Source of the DNA: Pseudoalteromonas luteoviolacea NCIMB 1944
GTDB taxonomy: Bacteria; Pseudomonadota; Gammaproteobacteria; Enterobacterales; Alteromonadaceae
Assembly: GCF_001625565.1 (NCBI RefSeq)
Contig: NZ_AUXS01000053.1
Coordinates: 62,001 to 126,000 of the forward strand
DNA: 64,000 bases
Direction of reading: 5' to 3'
Numbering within the stretch: position 1 is the stretch's first letter; every line of letters begins with the position of its first letter. A program made the position numbers and the translations under genes. Below the pieces are notes generated by a model. It had not been told where the DNA came from, ran no database searches, and saw nothing but the letters and a program-made list of their open reading frames with translations. Positions 54,886 to 62,638 of the stretch are shown in pieces.

Positions 54886-56052
54886 ATGATGACAGTATTT
54901 AAACCAAAAGTAGTTAAAAAAATCCTTGGTGTCGTGTGTTCTTTGTCATTGTTTTCGGCAAGTGCACAGATCATACCTTCTCCACCTCAAGTGAGCGCGA
55001 AAGGTTATTTCCTGGTCGACTTCACGACAGGTAAAGTCATCGCTGAAGGAGAAGCTGATACTAAGCTTTTACCTGCAAGTTTAACCAAAATGATGACCAG
55101 TTACGTGATTGGGACGGAAATTCTTGCTGGAAATATTTCTCCTAATGACATGGTTACCATCAGTGAAAAGGCTTGGGCAAAAAATTTCCCTGAATCTTCA
55201 AAAATGTTTATAGAAGTAGGGAAGAAAGTCAGCGTTGATGATTTAAACCACGGCATCATTATTCAATCAGGAAATGATGCATGTGTTGCAATGGCCGAGC
55301 ATATAGCTGGCAGTGAAAGTGCTTTTGCTGATTTGATGAATGCACATGCTGAAAAGCTGGGTATGACCAATAGCTATTTTATCAATAGCCATGGTTTAGA
55401 TGCTCCTGAGCAATTCACTACGCCCAGAGATATGGCCACGCTAGGGGCTGCGCTGATCCGAGATGTTCCTGATGAGTATGCTCTTTATAAGCAAAAATCA
55501 TTTACTTTTAATGGTATCAAGCAATATAACCGTAACTCGCTGCTGTGGGATGCAAGCTTAGATGTGGATGGCATCAAAACCGGCCATACCGCAGAAGCAG
55601 GCTACAGCTTAGTCACTTCTGCAACCAAGGGCGATATGAGACTCATAGCCGTGGTAATGGGCACAGAGAGTGAACGAGCGAGAAAAGTAGAGAGCAAAAA
55701 ACTGCTAAACTACGGCTTCAGATTTTTTGAAACCATTACACCTTACAAAGCAGGTGATAGCTTTGCAGATCAACGTATTTGGATGGGTAACAAAGAAACC
55801 GTTTCTTTGGGTATCACACAAGATACGCCCATTACTATTCCTCGTGGCCAGCGTAAGAATTTAAAAGCACATTTTGAGTTGGATCAAACGTTGACAGCTC
55901 CCCTTGCAAAGGGCAGTACTGTAGGTACTTTGTTCTTGCAACTTGAAGGGGAAGATATCGCCGAGTATCCACTTGTGACACTCGAAGAAATCGAAGAAGG
56001 CAGTTTCTTCAGTCGCATATACGACTACTTACGTTTACAGATCATGCAATAA
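54886..56052 (+). CDS. dacA: D-alanyl-D-alanine carboxypeptidase (PBP5/6 type)
   Basis: Removes the terminal D-Ala from pentapeptides in the periplasm. 388 residues with a signal peptide ending FSASAQ. Active-site motifs: SLTK at 65-68, SGN in IQSGNDACVAMAEH, KTG at 231-233. The C-terminal beta-domain is followed by an amphipathic membrane anchor (FFSRIYDYLRLQIMQ). A second ATG codon directly follows the first. It has a 143-bp leader, so it has its own promoter, and a strong terminator after it. Confidence 0.96.
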   Translation: MMTVFKPKVVKKILGVVCSLSLFSASAQIIPSPPQVSAKGYFLVDFTTGKVIAEGEADTKLLPASLTKMMTSYVIGTEILAGNISPNDMVTISEKAWAKNFPESSKMFIEVGKKVSVDDLNHGIIIQSGNDACVAMAEHIAGSESAFADLMNAHAEKLGMTNSYFINSHGLDAPEQFTTPRDMATLGAALIRDVPDEYALYKQKSFTFNGIKQYNRNSLLWDASLDVDGIKTGHTAEAGYSLVTSATKGDMRLIAVVMGTESERARKVESKKLLNYGFRFFETITPYKAGDSFADQRIWMGNKETVSLGITQDTPITIPRGQRKNLKAHFELDQTLTAPLAKGSTVGTLFLQLEGEDIAEYPLVTLEEIEEGSFFSRIYDYLRLQIMQ

Positions 56053-56083
56053 CCCTGTGCAGAGTATGTATATAATGCAACAG

Positions 56084-56109
56084 CGCCTCTACTTGAGGCG
56101 TTTTTTTTT
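56084..56109 (+). terminator. intrinsic terminator after dacA
   Basis: CGCCTC/GAGGCG stem (56084-56089 with 56095-56100), 5-nt loop, then nine T. It separates dacA from ybeD, so ybeD-lipB-lipA needs a promoter of its own. Confidence 0.9.
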
Positions 56110-56215
56110 GCTGCAAAAATGATAGAATGCCCGGCATTATTGAGGTGATGATGCCTAAGTGAAAACAATTCACATTACACAATCATCGCTTAGTATCTGT
56201 AGTGAGGAAACCGTC

Positions 56216-56494
56216 ATGGTAACACCTGTAAAAAACACTAAGTTTGATGAGTACTTAGAATTCCCTTGTCCGTTTACTTTTAAAATTATGGGCCTAGCAA
56301 ACGTAGATCTGACAGATCAAATTCTGACTAAAATGCAAGCTATTGCACCTGGCGACTACGCTCCAAAAGTAAAGCCAAGCAGCAAGGGGACTTATGAGTC
56401 TGTGACTTTGGTTGCAACGGTAACGTCAAAAGAACACATTGAGCAGATATATACCGAGTTAGGTAGTATCGAAGCGGTTCGTTACGTATTGTAA
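56216..56494 (+). CDS. ybeD: YbeD family protein (DUF493)
   Basis: 92-residue ACT-like protein placed before lipB in many gammaproteobacteria, with unclear role. Matches E. coli YbeD: YLEFPCPFTFKIMGLANVDL, APGDYAPKVKPSSKGTYESV, HIEQIYTELGSIEAVRYVL. The open frame starts at a GTG (56159), but the ATG at 56216 has GAGGAA seven bases before it and gives the normal length. lipB follows after 12 bp. Confidence 0.93.
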   Translation: MVTPVKNTKFDEYLEFPCPFTFKIMGLANVDLTDQILTKMQAIAPGDYAPKVKPSSKGTYESVTLVATVTSKEHIEQIYTELGSIEAVRYVL

Positions 56495-56506
56495 TCAGGG
56501 AAGTCC

Positions 56507-57160
56507 ATGAGCAACCATCATGTCATCATTCGTCATCTAGGACGAAAAAGTTACGAGCCAATATGGCAAAAAATGCAGCAATTCACAGATCAACGTGATG
56601 AATCTGCGCCAGATGAAATCTGGCTCGTTGAACACGATCCTGTATTTACTCAAGGTCAAGCTGGTAAAGCAGAGCATCTACTTGCGCCGGGAGATATTCC
56701 TGTTGTGAAAGTTGATAGAGGTGGCCAAGTAACTTATCACGGTCCTGGGCAGCAAATGATGTACGTGCTATTCAATTTGCGACGTCTAAAAATTGGCGTG
56801 CGTGAACTTGTTACTTGGCTCGAAGAAACCATTATTGATGCCTTGCAAGAGTATAATATCAATGCCTACGCTAAAGCAGACGCTCCAGGCGTTTACGTCG
56901 ATGATCGTAAGGTGGCTTCTTTGGGATTAAGAGTGAGAAGAGGCTGTTCATTTCACGGGCTTGCACTCAATGTCAATATGGACCTTAGTCCATTTTTACG
57001 TATTAACCCATGCGGCTATGCCGGCATGGAGATGGTACAAACTAGCGATATAAATGGGCCTGATTCGCTCGATACAGCGGGTCAAGGGCTCATCAAACAT
57101 ATGCTTAAGCGCATTAACGCTGAGCATGTTGTTCACACTGAAGGGTTTGAGAACGAATGA
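56507..57160 (+). CDS. lipB: octanoyl-[ACP]:protein N-octanoyltransferase LipB
   Basis: Transfers octanoate from acyl carrier protein to lipoyl domains, first step of lipoic acid synthesis. 217 residues; VDRGGQVTYHGPGQQMMY is the family signature, RKVASLGLRVRRG holds the active lysine, and Cys169 in NPCGYAGMEM is the acyl acceptor at the same number as in E. coli. The stop overlaps lipA by 4 bp. Confidence 0.97.
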   Translation: MSNHHVIIRHLGRKSYEPIWQKMQQFTDQRDESAPDEIWLVEHDPVFTQGQAGKAEHLLAPGDIPVVKVDRGGQVTYHGPGQQMMYVLFNLRRLKIGVRELVTWLEETIIDALQEYNINAYAKADAPGVYVDDRKVASLGLRVRRGCSFHGLALNVNMDLSPFLRINPCGYAGMEMVQTSDINGPDSLDTAGQGLIKHMLKRINAEHVVHTEGFENE

Positions 57161-58122
57161 GTAAACCAGTCAAAATGGAACCGGGTGTAAAGTTACGCGA
57201 TGCTGAAAAAATGGCATTGATCCCGGTAAAAGTACTACCAACTGAACGAGAGCAAATGCTCCGCAAACCAGAATGGCTAAAGATCCGCTTACCAAAATCA
57301 AGTGAGCGAATCGAAGGGATCAAAAGCGCTATGCGAAAGCATGGCTTACATTCTGTTTGTGAAGAAGCGTCTTGCCCTAATTTGTCTGAATGCTTTAATC
57401 ACGGTACAGCAACTTTCATGATCTTAGGTGCTATTTGTACTCGTCGTTGTCCATTTTGTGATGTGGCACATGGTCGTCCGCTGAAACCTGATGCGGCAGA
57501 GCCAGAGAAGTTAGCACTTACCATCAAAGATATGAAGCTCAAATATGTGGTGATCACCTCTGTTGACAGAGATGATTTACGTGACGGTGGTGCCCAGCAC
57601 TTTGCAGATTGTATTAGAGAGATCCGCAAACATAACCCAGGCATTACCATTGAAATCCTAGTTCCTGATTTCCGCGGTCGTATGGACCGTGCACTAGAGA
57701 TCTTAACTGAAACGCCACCTGATGTGTTCAACCACAACTTAGAAACAGCACCGAGACTATACAAACTAGCTCGTCCAGGTGCTGACTATAAATGGTCTTT
57801 AGAGTTGTTACGTCGATTTAAAGAAGCACACCCTGAAGTAAAAACTAAATCAGGTTTGATGGTTGGATTAGGGGAAGAGATCCCTGAAATCGAAGAAGTA
57901 CTAAGAGATCTACGAGAGCATAATGTTGATATGCTGACAGTTGGTCAATATCTTGCGCCTTCGAAGCACCACTTACCTGTTAAGCGTTATGTTCCACCAG
58001 TAGAGTTTGACGCACTAAAAGACTACGCAGACGAAATTGGCTTTTCACATGCTGCATGTGGCCCATTCGTTCGCTCAAGCTACCATGCTGATCAACAAGC
58101 TGCTGGTAAAGAAGTTAAGTAG
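57157..58122 (+). CDS. lipA: lipoyl synthase LipA
   Basis: Radical SAM enzyme that inserts two sulfurs into the octanoyl group. 321 residues (E. coli 321). The sacrificial-cluster cysteines are in CEEASCPNLSEC (CX4CX5C), the radical SAM cysteines in CTRRCPFC (CX3CX2C), and the C-terminal Ser in RSSYHADQQ. Starts inside the lipB stop. Last gene of the core block. Confidence 0.98.
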   Translation: MSKPVKMEPGVKLRDAEKMALIPVKVLPTEREQMLRKPEWLKIRLPKSSERIEGIKSAMRKHGLHSVCEEASCPNLSECFNHGTATFMILGAICTRRCPFCDVAHGRPLKPDAAEPEKLALTIKDMKLKYVVITSVDRDDLRDGGAQHFADCIREIRKHNPGITIEILVPDFRGRMDRALEILTETPPDVFNHNLETAPRLYKLARPGADYKWSLELLRRFKEAHPEVKTKSGLMVGLGEEIPEIEEVLRDLREHNVDMLTVGQYLAPSKHHLPVKRYVPPVEFDALKDYADEIGFSHAACGPFVRSSYHADQQAAGKEVK

Positions 58123-58137
58123 TTTATCTTTACCCAT

Positions 58138-58165
58138 AAAAAGCAAGTCTCACGACTTGCTTTTT
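58138..58165. terminator. bidirectional terminator after lipA
   Basis: 12-bp perfect stem AAAAAGCAAGTC/GACTTGCTTTTT (58138-58149 with 58154-58165) and TCAC loop; T runs on both strands. It closes both lipA and the convergent unknown gene. Confidence 0.93.
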
Positions 58166-58175
58166 ACCCAACCTT

Positions 58176-58958
58176 TTATTTAACTATCAACTGATCTTCC
58201 CATAAATGGATGTGATTGGGGTTTGTCAAATTGAAGACCTTCACTGCCATGGTCTTTCCGGCCGCATTTTCACACTCGATAATTTGATACAAAACTTGAT
58301 GCGCTGGATTCGTCAATACTTCATTTTTTATAAATACATCCGAATGAAAAGGACCTTTGCGGTCTTCGCCATGAAATAATCCAAGCGATACACCCCGATT
58401 TGCCAAAGTTGTACAGTAAGACTGCGTGTTTTGGTTATTAACACTAAGACGGCTTTCAATCTTATATGCTGAATGATAGCCATATGAATACGGTATATAA
58501 ATAAACTTACCGGCAGGCTGTAAAGAAACTTGCCAATCGACAATTGGCGCGCCTGGTACATTGACCAACACATTGAACTCCTGCCCAAATTCGTCAGTAC
58601 ACCCGATATGAACCGTCTTAGGATCTTGCAGTGCACTTTCATCACTGAACTCCGTTTCCATCGTCAAACTAGTCAGCACATGGGAGTTTATAGAGACATT
58701 TAAACTCGCAAGATTAGTATGTGTGCGATTGGAATACACATTGGCATTGTCACAGCGACTAAATTCGTTGCTAAGTTGTACGTTAAGTATCAGTTTGTGG
58801 GCATGCTCACTTGTAATAGCCACACTACTGACGGGTCCATAGGCGTAACTGGTTGTGCGTTCATAACCATCGACATCGGCCACATTTTGTACCGATGCAT
58901 AAGAATTTAAACTCGCTAATAACGTACCAATGGTCAGTGATAATTTAGATAAAGACAT
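58176..58958 (-). CDS. secreted protein of unknown function
   Basis: 260 residues with a clear signal peptide (MSLSKLSLTIGTLLASLNSYAS). The mature part is beta-rich with four cysteines (SRCDNAN, IGCTDEF, SYCTTLA, IIECENA) that could form two disulphides. Features include VVDWQVSL-like strands, an aromatic KFIYIPYSYGYHSAYK and a charged HGEDRKGPFHSDVFIKNEV. I do not recognise a family. An AAGGAAA site precedes the ATG. It is the first gene after the core block and is convergent with lipA; a 408-bp region follows upstream. Confidence 0.75.
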   Translation of the reverse strand: MSLSKLSLTIGTLLASLNSYASVQNVADVDGYERTTSYAYGPVSSVAITSEHAHKLILNVQLSNEFSRCDNANVYSNRTHTNLASLNVSINSHVLTSLTMETEFSDESALQDPKTVHIGCTDEFGQEFNVLVNVPGAPIVDWQVSLQPAGKFIYIPYSYGYHSAYKIESRLSVNNQNTQSYCTTLANRGVSLGLFHGEDRKGPFHSDVFIKNEVLTNPAHQVLYQIIECENAAGKTMAVKVFNLTNPNHIHLWEDQLIVK

Positions 58959-59366
58959 AATAATTTCCTTTCATATTGAGAAAAAAATTTGTAGTCTGTA
59001 CTGCTTACTCAGCTATCCATTGAGTAAAAAGTTAACAGGCAAATTCTCTAATATCAAAAGCCTTTATCTCCGAATAAACACCCTGAATTTGAAAATCTTC
59101 TTATTTAAATCAACAAATTAAAAAATTCACTCAAAGGGCGATACGGGAACCCTTTGAGTTTAATAAGAAGTCATTAGAAAAAATCAGCTATCCTATGTAA
59201 AACACCAAAATCCATCATAAAAACTAATTTCTCAGTCACCAAAACTACAAGTTGGCTTACCTGACAAACCCTGGGGGTTTGTTTAGAGAGCTCATAATAT
59301 TACGCAGGATCAGTAAGCGCGTAATAAACTAACCGAACTTACGATACACAGCACACGCGTAACTAT
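58959..59366. other. 408-bp gene-free region with two hairpins and TTACGCA sites
   Basis: Between two minus-strand genes. It holds a terminator-like hairpin at 59129-59159, an 8-bp hairpin ACAAACCC/GGGTTTGT at 59264-59271 and 59275-59282, and a cluster of TTACGC/GCGTAA motifs at 59300-59306, 59319-59324 and 59357-59362, with a fourth overlapping the next gene's stop (59367-59373). The promoter of the secreted-protein gene must lie near its 5' end at 58960-59110. Confidence 0.6.
59120..59159 (-). terminator. candidate terminator downstream of the Xre-type regulator
   Basis: 10-bp perfect stem ACTCAAAGGG/CCCTTTGAGT (59129-59138 with 59150-59159), 11-nt loop; on the minus strand it runs into GAATTTTTTAATTT. 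It is about 210 bp past the stop codon of the regulator. Confidence 0.65.
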
Positions 59367-59705
59367 TTACGCAGTTATTTCGGAGTCATTTCTTACCCCT
59401 TCAATAACTTGAGTAATATCCATTAAATACACATCTTCAATCAATGAAATAACATCATTCCATCTCGGGTTATATTCATTGTTTTCCCAGCGCCTTAACG
59501 TACGCTCCTCTATACCATAACAAGCAGCTGATTCAGCTTGTGTATATCCCCTGCACTTTCGTGCATACTTTAATAATTGCGCGCCTTTTGGTGTACGCAC
59601 TAACTTGACAGGTTTTGGACTTAAGTCAGCACCGCTATGAGCAGACACCAGATGCTGAGATAGTCTAGACTTCATTTGTGTATTAAATGTTGGGTGGTTG
59701 GCCAT
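59367..59705 (-). CDS. small Xre/HTH transcriptional regulator
   Basis: 112-residue DNA-binding protein. The helix-turn-helix lies at about 44-98: RTPKGAQLLKYARKCRGYTQAESAACYGIEERTLRRWENNEYNPRW, with recognition helix around EERTLRRWEN. The N-terminal 40 residues are basic and look disordered. An open frame extends to a TTG at 59732, but the ATG at 59705 has AAGGAA seven bases upstream and I use it. It is divergent from the S24 repressor across 259 bp, with TTACGCA directly upstream of its ribosome-binding site. The pair suggests a regulatory switch. Confidence 0.85.
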   Translation of the reverse strand: MANHPTFNTQMKSRLSQHLVSAHSGADLSPKPVKLVRTPKGAQLLKYARKCRGYTQAESAACYGIEERTLRRWENNEYNPRWNDVISLIEDVYLMDITQVIEGVRNDSEITA

Positions 59706-59724
59706 ATTCACTTTCCTTATTTTT

Positions 59725-59890
59725 TTACGCAAGCAAGTACGTTTGCACTCAAAAGTGCCCTACTAACTGTTATAACTTACCGTAATTAATGCATACTGAA
59801 CCGTACTAAAGCTCGGTCTGCGTAATTTTTTAATAAGTATAGAGCAAAATATTACGCACCACAACCGCTAATAAATTTATTCCTGCGTAA
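59725..59890. promoter_or_regulatory. array of TGCGTAA/TTACGCA sites between divergent regulators
   Basis: Four exact copies: 59725-59731 (TTACGCA), 59819-59825 (TGCGTAA), 59852-59858 (TTACGCA) and 59884-59890 (TGCGTAA), alternating in orientation, plus a related TTACCGTAA at 59777-59785. Centre spacings are 53, 41, 33 and 32 bp, close to 5, 4, 3 and 3 helical turns. A 7-mer would be expected about once in 8 kb on both strands, so the clustering is strong. Likely operators for one of the flanking regulators; which one is inference. Confidence 0.75.
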
Positions 59891-59964
59891 AAAATTGCAT
59901 TGAGTTTATTTTTAAAGCTCCTTATAATGTCCAAATTGACGCTTAAATAGATGTGATGTAGGAA

Positions 59965-60660
59965 ATGAAACCCATTATGGACGGAGAAAGTTACCTAAAT
60001 ACCCTGGCTGAACGTGTAGAGGAAGCTATAAAGCCTCACAGTATCAGGGCATTTGCGTCAAAAATTGATGTTTCTGAAGGCACTTTGCGTCGAATATTAA
60101 AAGGCGAAGACCCTAAGCTCAGTATTATTGAAAGGATTTCCAGTGAAGCACAAGTGAGTTTATTGTGGTTGATCACAGGAGAAGAGAGCTGCGCCCCTGA
60201 CTCAACATTACACCCAATTGTAAAACTGGATGAGTTCAATGACGCCTTTGTATTAGTGCCAGGCTACCATGTCTCAGTTAGCACAGGACACGGCGCCTTT
60301 AATGATCAAATGCAAGTATCGAGGCATTTAGCATTTAGAAAGAAATGGCTCGAGTACAAGAACCTCGAAAAGAGTAAATTGGCAGTTGTATTTGCCAAAG
60401 GCGACTCTATGGAGCCAACCATTCACAATAACAACACCATTTTGGTTGACTTGAGTGACAAGAAGCTCAGCGAAGGTCTGATCTATGTAGTAAGGCTTGG
60501 TGAAGAACTATATGCCAAGCGACTACAACAGTACTTAGATGGCTCGGTGAGGCTTATCAGCGATAATAAAGAATATGTTGAACAAGTCGTAAAACCCGAC
60601 GAAATGGAGCAGTTGGAGATCATCGGAAAAGTAGTGTGGATTGGTAAAGATTTAACTTAG
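59965..60660 (+). CDS. S24 LexA/CI-like repressor with HTH
   Basis: 231 residues. N-terminal helix-turn-helix (about 25-75: RAFASKIDVSEGTLRRILKGEDPKLSIIERISSEAQV) and a C-terminal S24 peptidase-like domain. The catalytic serine is Ser148 in AKGDSMEPTI and the lysine is Lys185 in YAKRLQQY. The usual self-cleavage pair Ala-Gly is Thr107-Gly108 here (VSVSTGHGAF), so self-cleavage is uncertain. The ATG at 59965 has AGGA only one base away; Met5 at 59977 is a possible true start. Relatives are phage-type and stress-responsive repressors; no integrase or phage gene is near. The AMP-ligase operon starts 359 bp downstream. Confidence 0.87.
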   Translation: MKPIMDGESYLNTLAERVEEAIKPHSIRAFASKIDVSEGTLRRILKGEDPKLSIIERISSEAQVSLLWLITGEESCAPDSTLHPIVKLDEFNDAFVLVPGYHVSVSTGHGAFNDQMQVSRHLAFRKKWLEYKNLEKSKLAVVFAKGDSMEPTIHNNNTILVDLSDKKLSEGLIYVVRLGEELYAKRLQQYLDGSVRLISDNKEYVEQVVKPDEMEQLEIIGKVVWIGKDLT

Positions 60661-61019
60661 CTTTTTTCAAACACCGCATGGCACCTTAAAAGACAAAAAT
60701 TAGCTGCGGTATAAAGTATTGCAGCTCCAATTAATAACACCTTCTCACCTCAAAGCTTGCATATTCATTACCACACTTTAATTACGCTCATCCATCAGCA
60801 TGACCATTAAGTGTGTAACTGTAAAATTTTACACCTTAAAAAATTCAAAAAACCACAATAAAATCAAATAAAAAAACAACCAATTTAAAATAAAGTATTC
60901 TTTAAGTAACTAGCACAAACCGCCATATATGATGGTGACATCTAGAAATATTTTACTTTATTAAATGCTAACTCAGGTCGATAGACTGACCATTATGCTG
61001 TGAACAAGGTAGTCGGCTA
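60661..61019. other. 359-bp AT-rich region upstream of the ligase-ACP-radical SAM operon
   Basis: No gene is seen. It contains a perfect 14-bp palindrome TGTAAAATTTTACA (60820-60833), and GGTC-N8-GACC around 60977-60992. It should hold the operon promoter, but no convincing minus-35/minus-10 pair could be fixed. Confidence 0.6.
60820..60833. promoter_or_regulatory. perfect 14-bp palindrome, possible operator
   Basis: TGTAAAATTTTACA is fully self-complementary and lies 187 bp before the AMP-ligase start. It is not followed by a T run on either strand, so an operator is more likely than a terminator. The binding protein is unknown. Confidence 0.5.
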
Positions 61020-62360
61020 ATGAAATTTATTGATATTTTTGATACATGGAAACAATTGGGTGCACTAGAAAACACCTTGAGCGATGATCACCAACAAATA
61101 AGCTATCAAGATGCAATTCTACGTATCAATACTTATCGAAACTGGCTCTTAGATAACAAGTTAACCCCACCGATTGCATTTTGCTGCGATCAGTCAATTG
61201 AGCATTTAATGATGTTGATGGCCTTATTGAGCACCGACATAAATTTTGCTTTATTACCTGGCAATCACACTGAGTTTGATGGCGACATATTTGGAGACCA
61301 ATTACATATGTCCGCCCACTATCATAGTGATTTAACACACATCACAATCAACAAACATGATAGGGGTAATACCACAACGATTGCGGGTGCGGTCTATTTT
61401 GTTACTTCAGGCAGTTTAGGCTCTCCAAAGGTAGTCGTGCATCGGAGAGAAAATTTAGTCGCCAACTCATTTAATGTGTTAGAGCGCCTGCCGCTTGACC
61501 ATGAGAATCGCGTCCTTATTCCTGTTCCGATTCACCATATGTATGGTTTTGGTGCAGCGCTGTTACCTAGTTTGCTTGTTGGCGCTACAGTTCATATAAC
61601 AAGCAACCTTAATATTATTAAATTTAAAACTGTCGAACATCACTTTGTTCCAAATGTTATTTACCTCACTCCCCATATGCTAGATGGCTTGCTCTATAAG
61701 CCAAATCACGATCTGAGCTATCAATTTATTGTCAGCGCCGGAGACTGTTTCGGCAATCATAAATATACTCGAGCCACGGCCAAATTTAAGCAGATTTTTA
61801 ACCTTTATGGGTCTACCGAATTGGGAGTCATCGCAATTGGGGAAGTGCAAAAAGCCGGTCAAGAGATCAATGATGCGGTTGTGCCATTGAGCGCAGTAGA
61901 AGTCAAAATAGACAAAGGAAAACTTACTGTTAAGCATCCTTTTGGGTTTGACTATTATTTGCACCAACCAAAACAACAGTCACTCTTCACAACGGGAGAT
62001 CTCGTCTCAATTTCAAAGCATAGTGGCTTTAGAGTTATCGGAAGAGACACATTTAGTGTAAATAGAGATGGCCGTTTACTTGCCTTTTCTGAACTGGAAA
62101 CTCAAATCAAAAGACATCAAGACATAGAGGATGTCGCCCTAATAAAGGGCAAAGAAGATATAAAGGGGCACACTATTGTTGCAGTTGTTGGGTCAAGCAC
62201 TCAGGCAGATCCCAAAGTTCTCTGCAAACAATTAACTGATTATTTACCGCCCTATGCAATGCCTGCAAAGGTCATTGTCCTCCCGCAGCTGCCAAAGCTG
62301 AGCAGTGGAAAAATTAACCGAAAAGAAATAACAAAACTTTATGAGGGATCAGAAATATGA
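61020..62360 (+). CDS. AMP-forming acyl/aryl-acid ligase (adenylation domain protein)
   Basis: Stand-alone member of the ANL superfamily, 446 residues, that should activate a carboxylic acid as acyl-AMP. Motifs in order: YFVTSGSLGSPKVVVHRREN (the phosphate loop, with Leu in place of the common Thr), PVPIHHMYGFGAALLPSLLVGA, FNLYGSTELGVIA, LFTTGDLVSI and the A8 hinge VIGRDTFSVNRDGRLLAFSELE. The catalytic lysine is Lys431 in LSSGKINRKEI. It is shorter than most CoA ligases, matching ligases that charge a separate carrier protein. Its stop overlaps the ACP start (ATGA), so the carrier in the next gene is the likely acceptor. The substrate is unknown. Confidence 0.87.
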   Translation: MKFIDIFDTWKQLGALENTLSDDHQQISYQDAILRINTYRNWLLDNKLTPPIAFCCDQSIEHLMMLMALLSTDINFALLPGNHTEFDGDIFGDQLHMSAHYHSDLTHITINKHDRGNTTTIAGAVYFVTSGSLGSPKVVVHRRENLVANSFNVLERLPLDHENRVLIPVPIHHMYGFGAALLPSLLVGATVHITSNLNIIKFKTVEHHFVPNVIYLTPHMLDGLLYKPNHDLSYQFIVSAGDCFGNHKYTRATAKFKQIFNLYGSTELGVIAIGEVQKAGQEINDAVVPLSAVEVKIDKGKLTVKHPFGFDYYLHQPKQQSLFTTGDLVSISKHSGFRVIGRDTFSVNRDGRLLAFSELETQIKRHQDIEDVALIKGKEDIKGHTIVAVVGSSTQADPKVLCKQLTDYLPPYAMPAKVIVLPQLPKLSSGKINRKEITKLYEGSEI

Positions 62361-62602
62361 TTGATGCATTAAAACAGCTTGTCGTAGAAAAACTCGATGT
62401 GAATCTCAGTTATGACGAATTCGACCACACAACCCCCCTTTTTGAAGATGGCTTGGCAATGGACTCTATTGTATTCACCGAGTTTGTCTTACTGTTAGAG
62501 AAAACCTTCAATGTTGAATTTGAGCATGACTCACTAACTTTCGAGAATTTTTACAATCTTGAAAAAGTGTCGCAGATCATCGCTAAGCACAGTGGCAAAT
62601 AG
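62357..62602 (+). CDS. acyl carrier protein (discrete)
   Basis: 81-residue carrier protein. The phosphopantetheine serine is Ser37 in GLAMDSIVFTEFVLLLEKTF, with the preceding DHTTPLFEDGL loop and an acidic surface. It is not the fatty-acid ACP (no GADSLDTVE motif). It starts inside the ligase stop codon, a translational coupling that strongly suggests the ligase charges it. The radical SAM gene follows after 36 bp. It probably carries the acid to be modified by that enzyme. Confidence 0.92.
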   Translation: MIDALKQLVVEKLDVNLSYDEFDHTTPLFEDGLAMDSIVFTEFVLLLEKTFNVEFEHDSLTFENFYNLEKVSQIIAKHSGK

Positions 62603-62638
62603 CCATGTTGACTCTGACACTAAGTATAAGAAGCCAAT

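Noticed and set aside
59706..59732. TTG start at 59732 for the Xre-type regulator
   Set aside because: The ATG at 59705 has a proper AAGGAA site, whereas the TTG would place TTACGCA inside the coding region.
59367..60660. Prophage remnant
   Set aside because: Only two regulators resemble phage proteins. No integrase, replication, structural or lysis gene and no att repeats were found in the flanks.
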